Part shown: positions 24,955-37,400 of the stretch, piece after piece
Layout: every line of letters starts with the position of its first letter
How positions within the stretch are numbered: the first letter of the stretch is position 1
Source of the DNA: Elysia chlorotica
Taxonomy: Eukaryota; Mollusca; Gastropoda; Plakobranchidae
NCBI GenBank assembly: GCA_003991915.1
Contig: RQTK01000086.1
Location: 360,028-424,027, forward strand
Direction: 5' to 3'
DNA: 64,000 nt
Translations under genes and position numbers: made by a program
Notes under the pieces: model-generated
What the model was told of the DNA's origin: nothing
The model's input: the letters and a program-made list of their open reading frames with translations, nothing else
The model's database searches: none

Positions 24955-27900
24955 GTTATTATTATTATTATTATTAATGTAACATTTGCTCCTTTTACTA
25001 TATGCAGATACCTGTTTGGCTACCTGTATGGCCCTATGGTAGTGACTCTATGTGTCTCTGTGGGCCTGTCTATATCAACCCCTCTGATGCGTGTACTTTG
25101 CATGGGATACTTGCGCAAGCGTTTCTACAGCCGCAAGGTGGAGGCTATTGTGAATGTTGTGAGCGGCCCCCACGGTATGAAGATCATTGCGCTCACACGC
25201 CTCACACCTATACCATTTGGTCTGCAGAATGCTCTCTTCTCGGTGAGTTAGGACTCGTTATTATTGATCTTTCAAGTCTTCTTTACCGTTTCAGTCCCTA
25301 TCTTTTCTTTCTTGCGCCTCCTTCTTCTTATTTCTCTGCCTATCATCTTCCTATAAATATCTCTTTTTATATCGGGCTAGTCATAAAATTAATTTTTTCA
25401 ACCATGTCTCCTACCCTTTATCCTCTTTGTCCACTTTTCATAGTTTTTTAAATTTAAAATTGATCTTTCTCCTCCTCTTTTGCTATTGTAGTAAGCATTT
25501 ATCTGGTGGTGCGCTGGAACTAAAGTGTCTGCTTCCGAATCAGGAGACTGTACTTTAGCAGTCGCTTTTTCCTTACTAATTAGGTGTCAGTCTTATGTGA
25601 TCGGCCAAGCCTTTGGTGTTCTATTCTAGAATCCGGTCCACGATAAAGCCTAGTTGTTTGTGTTGGACGTTAACAACCAAATTTTGTTGTGAATATATTT
25701 CTCCCCGTTTACATATAACCAGTATATTTCTGTGTGTGCATCCCCAGCTCTCCAGCATGCCGCTCATCAAATACCTGATTGCCAGCGTGGGCGGCTTGAT
25801 CCCCATGACGCTGCTCAACTGCTACATGGGCTCCACGCTCCGCACCATGCAGGATCTCATGAACGACGATTCAAACCGCATGAAGGGAGTCTTCATCTTT
25901 GGTGGCCAGGTGTGTGTCATCATGCTCTATGTGTTGCTCTCTTCCTCGCCAAAGGCCCGCAAATGCACTAATGGCCTGTTGTACCGTATCACTCAGTATT
26001 TTGGCGTTAAAGTTTGATGATAGATAACTAGGGCTGAAAGTAGTCGAGGGCTACTCCGGCTATTGGTTTTAATTAATAATGTGGGGTAGTTTTGATACTT
26101 TTGTATTTTTTTAAGAACATCCTATAGTTATGCTAATTGTGAGTTTTTCTTTTCAATGTAATTCTTAATTATGAAGAAGCCTTAAGGAGCCATTATGATC
26201 AACTTTTGTTGAGTAAGTGAAAAAAGGTTTCCATCAAGGCAATGATTGTGTCAATTTAATGGATGGCATTTCGCCATTCATTATTGCCTTGAGCCTGTGT
26301 TCTATTCTCTTGTTTTTCCACCTCTCTGTGTCCTTTGCTTTACACTACAGAAGTTGCTTTTGATGTTTCTAAATAGTGTGTCAAGATTGTACAAAATTTC
26401 TGTTGTATATCTTTTCTCCTCTCTTCACTTTTTTGCATCAGGTCAGATGTTGCAGGTGCATTTTTAAGAAATAAATGCAAATGTTATCCTTCCCTTGTGG
26501 TTTTTCCTTTTCCTGTTATTACAAGTTGCTTCGTTTTATAGGATACGAATTTCATAGTTATACTTAAAGGTTGTCTTTTCCCATTCACCATCTCTGTTGA
26601 CATTTTGAATGTTAGAAGACTACTTATAACCAACCCCAGTTTACATTTCTTTTATGTTGTCATTGTTCGCCAAAATGGAGGTTTAAATCTAGCAACATCC
26701 ATCAGTGTGTTTCGTTGGTCTTGCTGCAGTGCTAGCGAACTGATGTGATGTGTTTCATTGGTCTTGCTGTAGTGCTAGCGAACTGTTCTGATGTGTTTCA
26801 TATGGCACAAATTTCATGCTGGAGATAGCAGGATTTACAATATATGGGCCAGAGCTTGGGAAACAGTAGACAGCTTCTTAAGTTTTATTCCTCACAGCTT
26901 ACTATGCTTTGTGTAAATTAAGAAAAGTCATGTTTGAACATGTCTGTCTTTTCCAAATCTATAATCATATTTCCTATCATTCTTACTTTTTCATCATGCA
27001 AACGCATATTTATGCCATATGCTGGTAATGGTATAATCAGAGTAATCTTTAAATATCCCTCTTCAGAAGAAAGGGGCATTTCTCTGCATGACGACCATTC
27101 TCAAGGCGAAAGGCATCACTGTCTTGTGTCATTCAGCCTGATGTGATTTGTGTCTGATTGGAGACTTTCCCTCAAACTTTATCCCAGTTTACTCCAAGTG
27201 TCCAAAACATGTCATTGAAAAGTCTATAAATTTGTTAGTTAAAATACAGTGGCACAGTTTGCAGATAAATCGAGGTTGAATTCCATGCTATTTTGTGATC
27301 ATTACTGTTCATGGCGAGCAGTATAGCATGTGAATTGTGAGGCCCGAGAATGAAGTTTCAAATATAGGCCTGCCCATGGAAGAAAATGAACATTCCAGTG
27401 CACAAAAAAACTTTTGTTTCTTATCTTAGGGTTACCCAGCTCCTTTCCTGTTTATAGAATTGACTTTTCATTGTTCGCCACACTTTTACTTTGATGGATC
27501 TTGATCATATTAGGAAAGTCAGGTCATTGCCTGTTTGTTTCCGATTTGCCTCTCAGATGTTGGTTACACATGCTGGAAACAGGAAAAGTTTTTTGTCTTT
27601 TTTGTGCATCTGGTTTTGTTGCGGTGGCTTAGACATGCTCTTTCAGTCTGTAGGTTTTCAACCACATTTCACTGAATATAAATACTCTTTCACTGTAATC
27701 TTTTTGTCTGTTTTGATTGTTAACCAAAAAGAAGGCCTAAAAATGAATTGCCTTTTTCGCAGATCTGGCAGATTTGCATTTTACTATGCTTTCATCAGTT
27801 TAAATCTCTCTTAATACACACTTATTCTGCACCTTTTCTTTTTATATGCATTTGATCCTTCCATGTTCCTTTAATTTTTTGTAATGTTTGTCTGGTCTTC

Positions 27901-28441
27901 TCATTCTCAGCATTCAGTTTCAGAGGTTTTTTTAATTCATGGTAGTGCTCAGGGGATGCAGCTGTTGTTTTTACTTTTAACCTTTTTTGTTATATGTTTT
28001 TGTGTGAGCATCAGTTATGTGGGCCCTTCAAACCACCAAATGGTATTTTCAGTCAAGGTGTCTAAGGTCCTTTATGTTTATGTTATCAGTTGTTTGAAGG
28101 TGAGTATTACAGATCTTGTTTAATTTTCCTACTTGGTGAGGTATTTACATCTTATTTATTTGGAGTTTTCTTGAGATGAAAACTGTTCAAATTTTTCCTG
28201 GTATACATCTCTTTGGGTAAGTCTCTGTTTCTACTGCTTCTTTTTTTAAATGAAACAATATGTTAATAAGCTACACACACATCTGTCCTTGCAGATTTTA
28301 ATAACAGTAATATTACTATGGTTTGTGGTGCGGAAAGCTAGGGTGGAACTAAAAAAGACAATGGACGAATCAGACAAATGTGCGCCCATTCCCATCCCAA
28401 ATGGGGATTGCTCTAAGACTGTTTTTGTGGATGGTTTGTGA
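18656..28441 (+). CDS. TMEM64: TMEM64-like VTT-domain membrane protein, five coding exons
   Basis: Joined exons 18656-19052, 20912-21173, 25008-25242, 25748-25909 and 28295-28441 give 1203 nt, 400 residues plus stop, with GT-AG at every intron and frame kept throughout. The start follows an in-frame TAG at 18635-18637 in the same exon, which fixes the ATG. Residues 1-150 are a polar Ser/Gly/Asp-rich N-terminus. TM1 is about 157-177 (an isoleucine run), TM2 about 191-218, then the VTT/SNARE-associated core 220-345 with the LTRLTPIPFGLQN signature at 283-294, and a last TM at 353-364 followed by a basic KARVELKK tail. Human TMEM64 is about 380 residues and has the same order and a similar tail. 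Known from the family: ER/Golgi multipass proteins; TMEM64 has been linked to SERCA2 and Wnt signalling, while relatives TMEM41B and VMP1 act as lipid scramblases. Its exact role in this animal is inferred. Confidence 0.93.
20605..20862 (-). repeat. Diverged SINE copy in TMEM64 intron 1
   Basis: Reading the - strand it has AGTCATAATGTGATCGCCTG and a GTGGCAGCATGTAAAATTAA segment like the GGCAGCACATAAAATTG part of other copies, ending near GTTGGACGTTATGAAACCAA. The head is weak. Confidence 0.5.
20912..21173 (+). CDS. TMEM64: TMEM64 coding exon 2
   Basis: The acceptor is ...CCCCTGACAG ending at 20911 and the donor GTGAGTA starts at 21174. It encodes residues 133-219 plus two bases: a short luminal or cytosolic stretch with DSNDWCYR, then two hydrophobic segments. 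A second AG at 20917-20918 would break the frame, so the first is used. The exon is very GC-rich like exon 1. Confidence 0.93.
21631..22079. other. Assembly gap
   Basis: 449 unknown bases in TMEM64 intron 2, entered from a C-rich stretch (C10 then C7). Both flanks are non-coding, and the exons on each side join in frame, so no coding exon need be hidden there. Confidence 0.98.
22829..23063 (-). repeat. tRNA-derived SINE, near full length, in TMEM64 intron 2
   Basis: On the - strand the order is head (B-box region GGTCAGTGGTTCGAGTCC), core with GACTGTCAGTTTAATGTG, GAGACGGAAGTCGTGG, and tail GGGCCCGTCCACAATATAG ending in GGACGTTAACCCAAC. It sits about 750 bases after the assembly gap. Confidence 0.8.
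23379..23512. repeat. (GA)n/(GACA)n compound microsatellite
   Basis: GA repeats alternate with GACAGACA tetramers in TMEM64 intron 2. Frames through it are artefacts (ER or SL repeats). Confidence 0.95.
24876..24976. repeat. (ATT)n microsatellite beside TMEM64 exon 3
   Basis: About 33 ATT units with one TTG break end 31 bases before the exon 3 acceptor. The tract contributes T-rich sequence to the 3' splice region. Confidence 0.95.
25008..25242 (+). CDS. TMEM64: TMEM64 coding exon 3 (VTT core)
   Basis: The acceptor is TATGCAG at 25007, right after an (ATT)n tract, and the donor GTGAGTT starts at 25243. It encodes residues 220-298, including YLFGYLYGP and the family signature ALTRLTPIPFGLQN. 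The arginine and prolines of this motif are typical of DedA/VTT proteins. Confidence 0.95.
25505..25682 (+). repeat. Degenerate SINE copy in TMEM64 intron 3
   Basis: It keeps GGTGTCAGTCTTATGTGATC and the tail from CCGGTCCACGATAAAG to TTGGACGTTAACAACCAA. The B box is damaged and part of the core is deleted. Confidence 0.6.
25748..25909 (+). CDS. TMEM64: TMEM64 coding exon 4
   Basis: The acceptor is ATCCCCAG at 25747 and the donor GTGTGTG starts at 25910. It encodes residues 299-352 with LIPMTLLNCYMGSTLRTM, matching the conserved segment after the TPIPFGLQN motif in TMEM64 proteins. The reading frame stays open through the donor for 35 more codons; see the separate entry on the alternative end. 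Confidence 0.94.
25910..26017 (+). CDS. TMEM64: Alternative TMEM64 C-terminus by read-through of exon 4
   Basis: If the exon 4 donor is skipped, the frame continues for 35 codons to TGA at 26015-26017, giving a 387-residue product. The extension starts with a hydrophobic stretch (VCVIMLYVLL) followed by basic SPKARK, so it copies the layout of exon 5 (hydrophobic stretch, then KARVELKK) with a different sequence. Codon use resembles exon 4, with many G/C-ending codons. Conservation with vertebrate TMEM64 favours the exon 5 ending as the main form; this one may be a retained-intron isoform or chance. Confidence 0.45.
   Translation: MCVIMLYVLLSSSPKARKCTNGLLYRITQYFGVKV
26703..26808. repeat. Tandem duplication in TMEM64 intron 4
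   Basis: Two copies of about 47 bases share TTGGTCTTGCTG and AGTGCTAGCGAACTG, each preceded by GTGTTTC. Confidence 0.75.
28295..28441 (+). CDS. TMEM64: TMEM64 terminal coding exon 5
   Basis: The acceptor is CCTTGCAG at 28294 and the stop TGA is at 28439-28441. It encodes residues 353-400: hydrophobic ILITVILLWFVV, then RKARVELKK, then a polar tail. Human TMEM64 has the same hydrophobic-then-AQVELN arrangement, which supports this as the canonical ending. It is clearly more AT-rich than exons 1 and 2. Confidence 0.9.
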   Translation: MLITVILLWFVVRKARVELKKTMDESDKCAPIPIPNGDCSKTVFVDGL

Positions 28442-31400
28442 CCATGCTCCTGAAGCTCTGTACTGATTTGTTTTTATTGACCCTATCGTGGGAGTTAACA
28501 GCGTTGTTTGATACTGCCATGAGATCAGAAGAAACCAAATAGAAACAAAAACCTGATAGGACAAAGACAAAATGCACTCCCTTTATCAGTGCTTGTGAAA
28601 CTAATGGTGATGGATATATAATGAGATGAAGAATTTCTTTCACTGACTCCAGGAATGCCATATGAAAGAATAATAATGTGATAGCAGCTTTCAATGTTTG
28701 GAAAAATTTTTAGAGTAACACTTCTTTCCCAAACAAGGATCAGCTGCAAAGTCAGATGTCATTTCAATGGTAACCAGGGGTAACCTTACTCCAAAAGTCT
28801 GAAACCAAAGCTAGGAAGTAAAGATGGGGTAGTTTTAATCCTCAGGCGCACAACACTTCTGGGATTCATTTAAGTGCAAGACAAATCACTTCATGAATAT
28901 TGAATTTTCAATTTTTTGTGACATCTGGTATCCATTGAATATGGCATCATGAACTATGTATCTTACCAATTTTTGTTATCAGCTGCTCATCTGCAAAGAT
29001 TTGAGAAATTGCTCAAATATAAATGAGGAATAATACTGCTCTGAACTCCTAGTCAAGGGACTTTGCTGTATTGTATTGTCAATTATTAATAATCATCTCC
29101 CACACGCCTCTACGTTTTTTTTTCCAACTAGTACATTAACTCAAGAAAATTAGACTGTGTTATATGTTAAGTTGAAAAGTTTTCAAGAAGTGTGAACAAA
29201 AAATGAATAAGATTTGGTTAGACCTATTAGTTTTCAGATAGGACTTTACTCAAAAGATCCAGTTGGACACAGGATATATTTAAGACCACAAATTTCGGAA
29301 TTATTGAATTGTATCTTTTATTTCTTTATTTCTCCTTTGCTTCCATCTTAAATATTCTGTCAGAATTATGATTCTTGTTAATCTTGTTTTTGATAATGGC
29401 CAGCTTGAAAGGATGTTCATTGTGAAGTCTCTTATCTCAACAAATGAAATTTGTGATTTTGGAATATTTTTTAACTGATGAAGGGAAAAAATATAGCTAA
29501 ACTTTAATAACAAAAAAATTCTAGCAAATTGATAGTTGTAATAAAATGTGTTTTTGTTTACTTTTATGAATTAAATTGTTTCTTACTTTTTAATCTCTTT
29601 GAAGGAAAAACAAACGCATATGCAAATTTTTACATGTATCTTAATATTATATAGCGCATCATTCATCAATATCCTGGAGATAAGCACATTTCAGATAGGT
29701 GTGGCAGTAGAATAGATTTTGTTCTTGTGTTGGGAGAGATAACATTAGTCATCTTAATGCCACATGGTCACACATGATTAATATGAACCTGAGGCAGGTG
29801 AGCCATAACACTGTATCAGAGTCTGAGATAGAGTCTATCCAAGGCATATTCATTGGACCTCACATGCAATATTATTCACTGAGTTTGGAAATAAACCTAA
29901 ACGTAGCACTGCATCAGTACTACCATTTATAGAAATTCTACTGGTTACAACTTATAAAAATGATATATTGTGGTTGTTTTAAGTTGATACTTCCATTTCA
30001 GTCTGATGGGGTCAATGAGTATCGCTAATCAGGTTTTTTTAGCTCAGAACTTTTTTAATTAATTCATCACATTCATGTTTTGAGATTCGAATAGGCTTAT
30101 TTTTTGAGGGGTGAGAAGGATTTTACGCGATGTATTCAGCACAAGTTCATTGTGGAATGTTTAAACACATTCATAATTATCCTTTAGATTAAGATTCTGC
30201 GTTAATCAAGCCTTTTTTAGCATGCTCTTATACATTAAATTTATCTAGAAGTACTTTAAGTCAGTAGACAGTAGCATGCTATGATATTTGTCATCCTTTC
30301 TTTACATTAATACCGACAAACAAATTGTACAAAGATCTTCAACATTCCAAAATATTAGAATTTCATTTTTAATTATATTGAACAAGTCCCAATATTCTAT
30401 ATTTCAATACAAGTAACACTGCTGCATTATGTTGAACATGTCTGCTAATGCTTATTGCCAATGTCTTGTAACCCTGTGACACTTTGTAGACTGTAGATCT
30501 GAAATATTCCATGATAATTCTTTGTCTTAGCCATCCATTATGACATGAACAATCCTATACTTGCTTGATCAATGTTTTATTTATTTTTCTTCCATTTGTG
30601 CCTCGATTAGCCTTACAATTTTCTTTCATATTCAAAACAGTGTAATATATTCTACTCCTCATTACTTTCACTGTACTTTAATGCATACCCAATGAGTATG
30701 CAGCTCTGTATGTTTATAACCTTTATTTTGGAACGTCAAGAGTTGACTGGGCAAGTTATCCAAACTTCAGCTGAGCTGCATCTCTATCAAGACACAGCTT
30801 GTCCTTAATTTTGCTATTTATGAACAAGAAAAAAGAAAAAATCAATGTAAAAACACATTAATGTGGTATTAAACATTTTCCAGGCCTGTTTTTGTCTACT
30901 TTATTTTCTTTTATTCCTGTTTAAGATATTTTTTTAAACAAACTTTTTTAAACGGTTTACTTTTGTAGAGCTAAAACTTTTCCAAAAATATATAATGAAA
31001 AAAAATGATACATTATTTCATACCATTGAAACTTAATGAAAATAGTTTTTTTTATCATGAGCACAGTTACAATGTCAAAACTAATCTCAGTTTTCTATTG
31101 TTTTCCCTTTCCAATATTTAGATAGAGAAGCATTTTGTGTTTAGTAAACATAAATAATTACTCTATTACATGACAAGTGTATAAATAAAAGAGGTGAGCT
31201 TTTGTTGAATGAAGTATAATTAATGTCTAATTGTAAAATTATGAAACCCTTAGAAATGTACCCTTACGCTGGTTTTTTTTTAAACTTTTATTTTAAGGTT
31301 GCTCCATTCAGTTTTGTAATGCTTTTCTAAATGTAAACCTACTTTTTAAGCCACTATCAGGGTCCAAACAATTTGTTAGCATCTGTGCAAAGGTATGGTG

Positions 31401-31924
31401 GTTGTGAGTCTATATTCATGGCATTTGTTATGATTTAGCTTAATTTTTGTCTTGTCTTCTTTTTATGCAAATTTATTTAGTCAGGGATAAACCAAAACTG
31501 GCAACTGTGATGATTACTTTGCGCATAAACCAGGTATGCTTTCATTATGACTCTATAGTCATGCTGTGTGAATGCAAAATAATTTTAGCATTGATATTTA
31601 TTTAAATTTACCATGTACTATTTTCTTATATATCTTGAATAAATCCTGTCTTGTAAATTAAACAAAATTGGCTACAATGATAGAGTAACAGTTTTATTGA
31701 TTTTTTTTTTTTGAACTGTACCCTTCTGGATTCACATTTGTTTTCTTTGTAAACAAAACTATGGCAATGTAGTGGGAAATAGCACCCATCACCAATGCTG
31801 TTTTTTTTTTTTGTTGTTTTGTTTTTTAAAGCGGTCAGTAATCTTTTTTTCCTATTTTTTATTTTTTTCAAATAAACTGCCTTGAAGTGATTATAATGCT
31901 AAATTTCTCTGTCTCTGTCTGTCT

Positions 31925-32044
<120 letters not shown>

Positions 32045-33455
32045 ATTAATATGTGTAAATACACCACCTCTTCATAACTGTGGGCATAATTTAAACATTA
32101 AGAAGGTAAGAAAAGTAAAATGTAGATACACGATTTTTTTTTTCATTTTTGAAGTTTGTGATAATTGTTGATTATGTTTGTAAGACTGATTTTGGGAGTT
32201 TTCAATGTGACTTTAAAAACTTGAAAGGTTGATCACACTTTGCAATGAAACACTTAAAATGAAATACATTTACCTTTTTATTCCAAATATTTCCATTATT
32301 GAGATTTACTGATGCATAGAATCTACTATCTTTCTGAAGTAAATCCATTGATTGCAGTTGCAAAGAAAATACAGTTGTTAATGGCTGGTTTATGAAAGCA
32401 ATTATAAAAGTTGAGGTCTCAGAGTCTCAGAGATTTTTAAAAGATTTTGTTCATCACTTTTTCCACTTTACATTTTCAGTGCCAGATGACTTTGAAATGT
32501 CTTATTATAATTATTTTATTTTATATAACGAGGCACAAAAAATATATGCTCATGCCATTAATGTATTTATTAAAGTTACAATTCTTATTTTTTTAATGAA
32601 CTTGTTTGAAAGTATATGAAACAGCTGAATTTTTTTTTTTAATAATAGTGAACTCTTGATGAATATGACAGTTATAGTAAAACAAGTTCCAACTACGAAA
32701 TAATTTCCTTCTTTTAAGTCTAATTGTCATCCACAGCTACCCCATGCTCTTGTGTTTTTAAACCTAATTTCTTAACATCTATCATTGTTTTGGGTTTTTT
32801 TTTGTTCTTACTACTATCTAACTTTTGTAACCATGCTATCTCTATCATGAAAATCCATGTCTGGTTTGTTACTTTTCTCTCTTTTTCTACCTTTAGCAAT
32901 ATTCTTGATCTAGTATAATTTAAAATTCTCTGACACCCTTGTTAGATTTTTCAACAGCAACTTACATGATTATCGCCTTCAACTTTTTTTTTTGCGACTG
33001 GCAACTTTCAAAAGCTATTGATTTTACATTTCTATTGATTAGCATTATTTCTTTTGTGAATTCTTGATTACAGCTTTGATAGCAATATAATAGAACCATT
33101 GTCCAAGCGAAGATGTTTTGCTTGTAAAGATATTTTTATACATATCTGTGAGCAAATGTGTACTATGAGAACTTGAAAAGAAAGGTGTATGAAATCATTG
33201 AAGGTATGCATATAAATTACAAATTACGGATGTTCTTTAACCAAAGTGCCTGACCCACATAATATTAAATGCACATATATGATATTGGTAAGGAATACTC
33301 CTCGCTGGTTTTATTAGATTTAAGCAACTCCTGAATGTGTACTAATTTTGTGTCCATCCTGCGTTTCTTTATCTCTCTCAATTGTCTATTTCAGTCTATA
33401 TTAAACATATCCCACTCTTTCTTTCTCTGGTTCATTTATTCACTCTCTCTATCTA

Positions 33456-33505
<50 letters not shown>

Positions 33506-34451
33506 TTCCTCTTATTTCAAGAAAAATGTTCATGTAACTGTTACACTTTTGGTATGATATTCCTAATGAATGTGTCTGTTGGTAGGCCTTTATAGGTTTC
33601 CTGTACTGCTTACAATGTTATCATAAAATAATGTATCTGAAAGTTAAGGATTCTGTGTTTCATGCTTGCCTCAAGAGGCGTTTGCCTCCTGGCAGTTTGG
33701 TTTTTTTAATGTAGTGTTTGAAGAATGTGTACTTGTGCCATCTTAAAAGATAAAAAAAAATTAAAAACAAACTTACAGGCTCATTGGGTTTGTACAGGAG
33801 CCCTTTTCATTTTCCCCCAACGAATTTTAGGTGGATAAATCTAAAAGATTCTGGAAGTTTATGAAGCACACAGCTTGAAATCCACCTAAAACATTCATGA
33901 AATTATATTTTAGCCAAAGAAAGCAGAATATGATAGGTTTATATTTTGGGCATTCCTTGTGTTACTTTATATGTTAAAATCGATTTGATTCACAGAGTAA
34001 AGTGACCAGATTTAAAGCCATCCCTGATTGTATACTGCTGTATGATTTACACATACCTGCACTGGAAAGTCTTTTGATTACAAGGACTAAAACGACTGCT
34101 TACTGATGTTTTTCCATAATTTTTCCTATAGCCTTTTATTTATTTATTTTTTAATTTGATTAAAAATGGCTTTGTTCTTCCATAATTAAAACAAAATATA
34201 TTTTCTGTCTTTTTATATTAGAAAAAGTGTTTTATATCATTGTTTCTATTTATTTTTAAAGGCCTTGAAACAATTACCTTTTATTTTTGTTCTGTTATAA
34301 CTGCTTGTATTTATACATACATGACTGTGTTTGTAAGTACTGTTTGAATGCTAAAAGTGTCACTCACAAAAATCATAATGCACTATTCTTTTTTTTTTTC
34401 TTTTTGTACTTTTTTTTTCGTTTTGTTGTAAACAGCAGAAATGATGGACCC

Positions 34452-34457
34452 AATAAA
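34452..34457 (+). terminator. Candidate poly(A) signal of TMEM64
   Basis: AATAAA is followed about 20 bases on by a plausible cleavage region, and the next 50 bases contain TGGTGCTTAGTTTTGTTTG, a typical GT-rich downstream element. Base composition changes soon after. Confidence 0.5.
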
Positions 34458-34475
34458 ATATGATATTTATTGACT

Positions 34476-37400
34476 ATCATCAGAAAAGAGAATGGTGCTT
34501 AGTTTTGTTTGTTTATTTGTTAAATCAAAAGACTTAATATAAAGGTTGATAAATCAAACATTCCATGTTGATAAGTCTGGCCTCAGTCGTATGTCAACTG
34601 GCTTTTTTTTTTTCTAAACACCTGAGCGAGAAAGAGACAGTTTATCCAGTAAAAATATACACATTTTATAAAGACACAAACATTTAAGTGGCACATCAAT
34701 AACAACACAATAAAGACTAATATCACAGGGAAAGAAATCTGTACCTTGCTTGCAAACCATAAGAGAGCATAATTATTTACTTATGTCAGACCTCAGCGCC
34801 TACTGAGGTATCTGAAGGACATTGTTGTGTATATTAAAATTTAATTGCGATAATCCTACACATGGATCTTTTAAACCTTTTTATAAACCCTTTACTTTTA
34901 ACCAAACTTTATATGAACAATGTTTATGCTTTTACCACTTAGAGAGATAAAGGAGTCAACGCTGCCACTAGTATAATGTATTAACTATCTGAGGACATCA
35001 TGGCCACAATATAGCGGCTACTGTGCTGACGTGCCGTAAAAACAAACTCACTAGAGATTTCCGTGAAATAACATTTTTTTCCTGAAAAATCACAACGATT
35101 GTGACATATATTCGGTATATAATTATCTATCCACAGTATAAGAGGGCGACGAAATATTGAGATCTCAAAACGGGCTAAAATAGAATAGAATCATATGCAG
35201 CTCCTATCATATTATTTTTTTCCAGTACACATCGTATAATATAAGTAGTCTTTGGAGAAACTAATTTACTTGGGGTAAAATTCCAAAGCTTTAGCTTAAC
35301 CAATTACGCATGTATTTTCTCGTTGCTGTTTGTTTGAAAAAAAGCTAGATGTACAGGTAGTACATTGGTAGTCGTCGATTTTCGCCTTCTTATGTAGAAA
35401 AATTAGTATTTCAATATTTGTCCTACATTGTGAGGAGTTTGGAATAGTTACAAAAGAGGAGAGGAAACAAAAAAGAACGAACAGTGGAGATTGCAGTTTA
35501 AAGACGTTACCTTTAGAAGACAACTAACAATAGTACTTGTGTATATTAAAATTATGCCAGGGATAAAAATTGCCTGTCCCGAAGTTTTAATACATCCATC
35601 TTTGGTGTAGTAATCCTGTGATATACATTTCACGATTGCCTCGCGATTTTTATCTGAGTTTGCTTAAAACTATTATTTTGTAGTATTATTAAACTGCGCC
35701 CTAATTGAAAGGAGTAGAGAGCTAAAACAATGAACAAATATACCAGGACAAAGCAAAGGGGAGCAAATGTGCAACATATTGTGATACACACCATTATTTA
35801 TCCCCCTAACACATGTATAAGGAAGCAACGAATTATTGAGATCTCAAAACTGGTCAGCTCTTTACCACAAACAAACATACTGTTTTGAGTATATATTGTT
35901 TAATAGAAGTAGTCTTAGGAGAAAATAATTTACATGCAGGAAAATTTGAAAGTTTTAGCTAAACCGATTACTCATGTATCGGGGTTTGTTTGATGTTGTT
36001 GTTTTTTGTTTTGTTTGTTTTCTATTGTTTTGTTGGTTTTTTGTTTTTTTTTAATAAAAACAAAACAAAATAACTTTTTCTACATTAAATATCAAGTTAA
36101 AATTTACATTGGTGTACTCGCGAAATGTTTTGTTTGTTGGAAAACGGTATTCTAAAAGGCGAAAGATAATCAGTAAGATGTTTGAAAGAGTATCTTAATC
36201 TTGGCATTGGTGTAGGCCTTTTCTGGTCACGCATGCGGCGACATACGTCAGTTCGGAAAGAATCTGCAACTGTTATGTTGTGGAGTATGCATGAAGGCAA
36301 CCCTCTTTGATTGAGGGAAACTAGTGATTTTTTTAATTAAGTAGGGTCTTAATGGGTTGTTGTTGTTTTTTAATTGCATTAAAAGGTTGTTAATTTTTTA
36401 CTCGTGGCGGGTTAAAATTGCCTCATTGCTCTACTCGCACCTTTTAGTCGATGGTTTCCGGTTTCAGCGTACTTTTTAACCGAGGGAGTTCCTATAACCT
36501 TGTGCTTTACTTGGCTAACTTACAAGGCAGTAGGAGGTCAGGTTTGGCCTCGCCTTCACAGCCGTTTAATACTTTGAGTTCGACCGCCATGGGTGTAGTA
36601 GCGATACTGAAACCGCCCTCCTTCTCTTCCCTCGCATCTGCAAACTAGGTCAGGTACGGTCCCCATCATCTGCTTGACTTTCATAACCTTTCGTCCCAAA
36701 AAGACAGGATAATCTGTGTCGCATATACCCGGTATATACCGTCATGAGGTCCTCGACTTCTACACCAGATACGGAGAGATCCAGAATGATTTTCTTTGTT
36801 ATGCACTTTGGCTAGTTTTAACTGCAACCATTGAAATCAGCACCTTCAAAAATGTAGCAAACATTGAAACAATGCAATTTTGTAAATGTCACATGGTTGC
36901 CATGATGAGGCCGCCATATTGGATTTTGGGTACAATGTACCTAAAATCAGTGAATTTCAAAATCTATCATATCCTACAGTTCTTAATCAAAACAATGACT
37001 TTAAACTTGTCAGACATTTGCAGGCACTGTATCTAACCATAAATTAGAATAGAACGGATTTTGGCTATTTGAAATATATATTTTTTTAATTTTTTTTATT
37101 ATGTTATATAACAAAAAAGGGAAAAAATCATTTCATGACAAAATTTCATATTTCTCAAAAACTTATCTAGAGCGTGTTTTATATTGTTTGTTGCACCAGC
37201 ATCACACAAATTTTCGAAGCAATCGGTGAATTAGTGTTGGAGGACATTTGAAAGTAGCGCATATAAAAATCTACACAAAAATTGCGAAAAAGTTGCCCCC
37301 AAATCGATCTTAAGTCAGCTTTGCCGCTTATTCGGATAATCTCTCATCAAACTCATTCTCTCTGCTTGCTTTGACAACTGAAACTAATAATCAAAATAAC

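Noticed and set aside
27491-28123. Open frames in TMEM64 intron 4
   Set aside because: AT-rich Phe/Ser/Leu translations without family match; exon 4 joins exon 5 directly in frame.
36451-36648. 65-codon + strand frame in a GC-richer patch
   Set aside because: No splice context, domain or homology that I recognise; likely chance or an old repeat.
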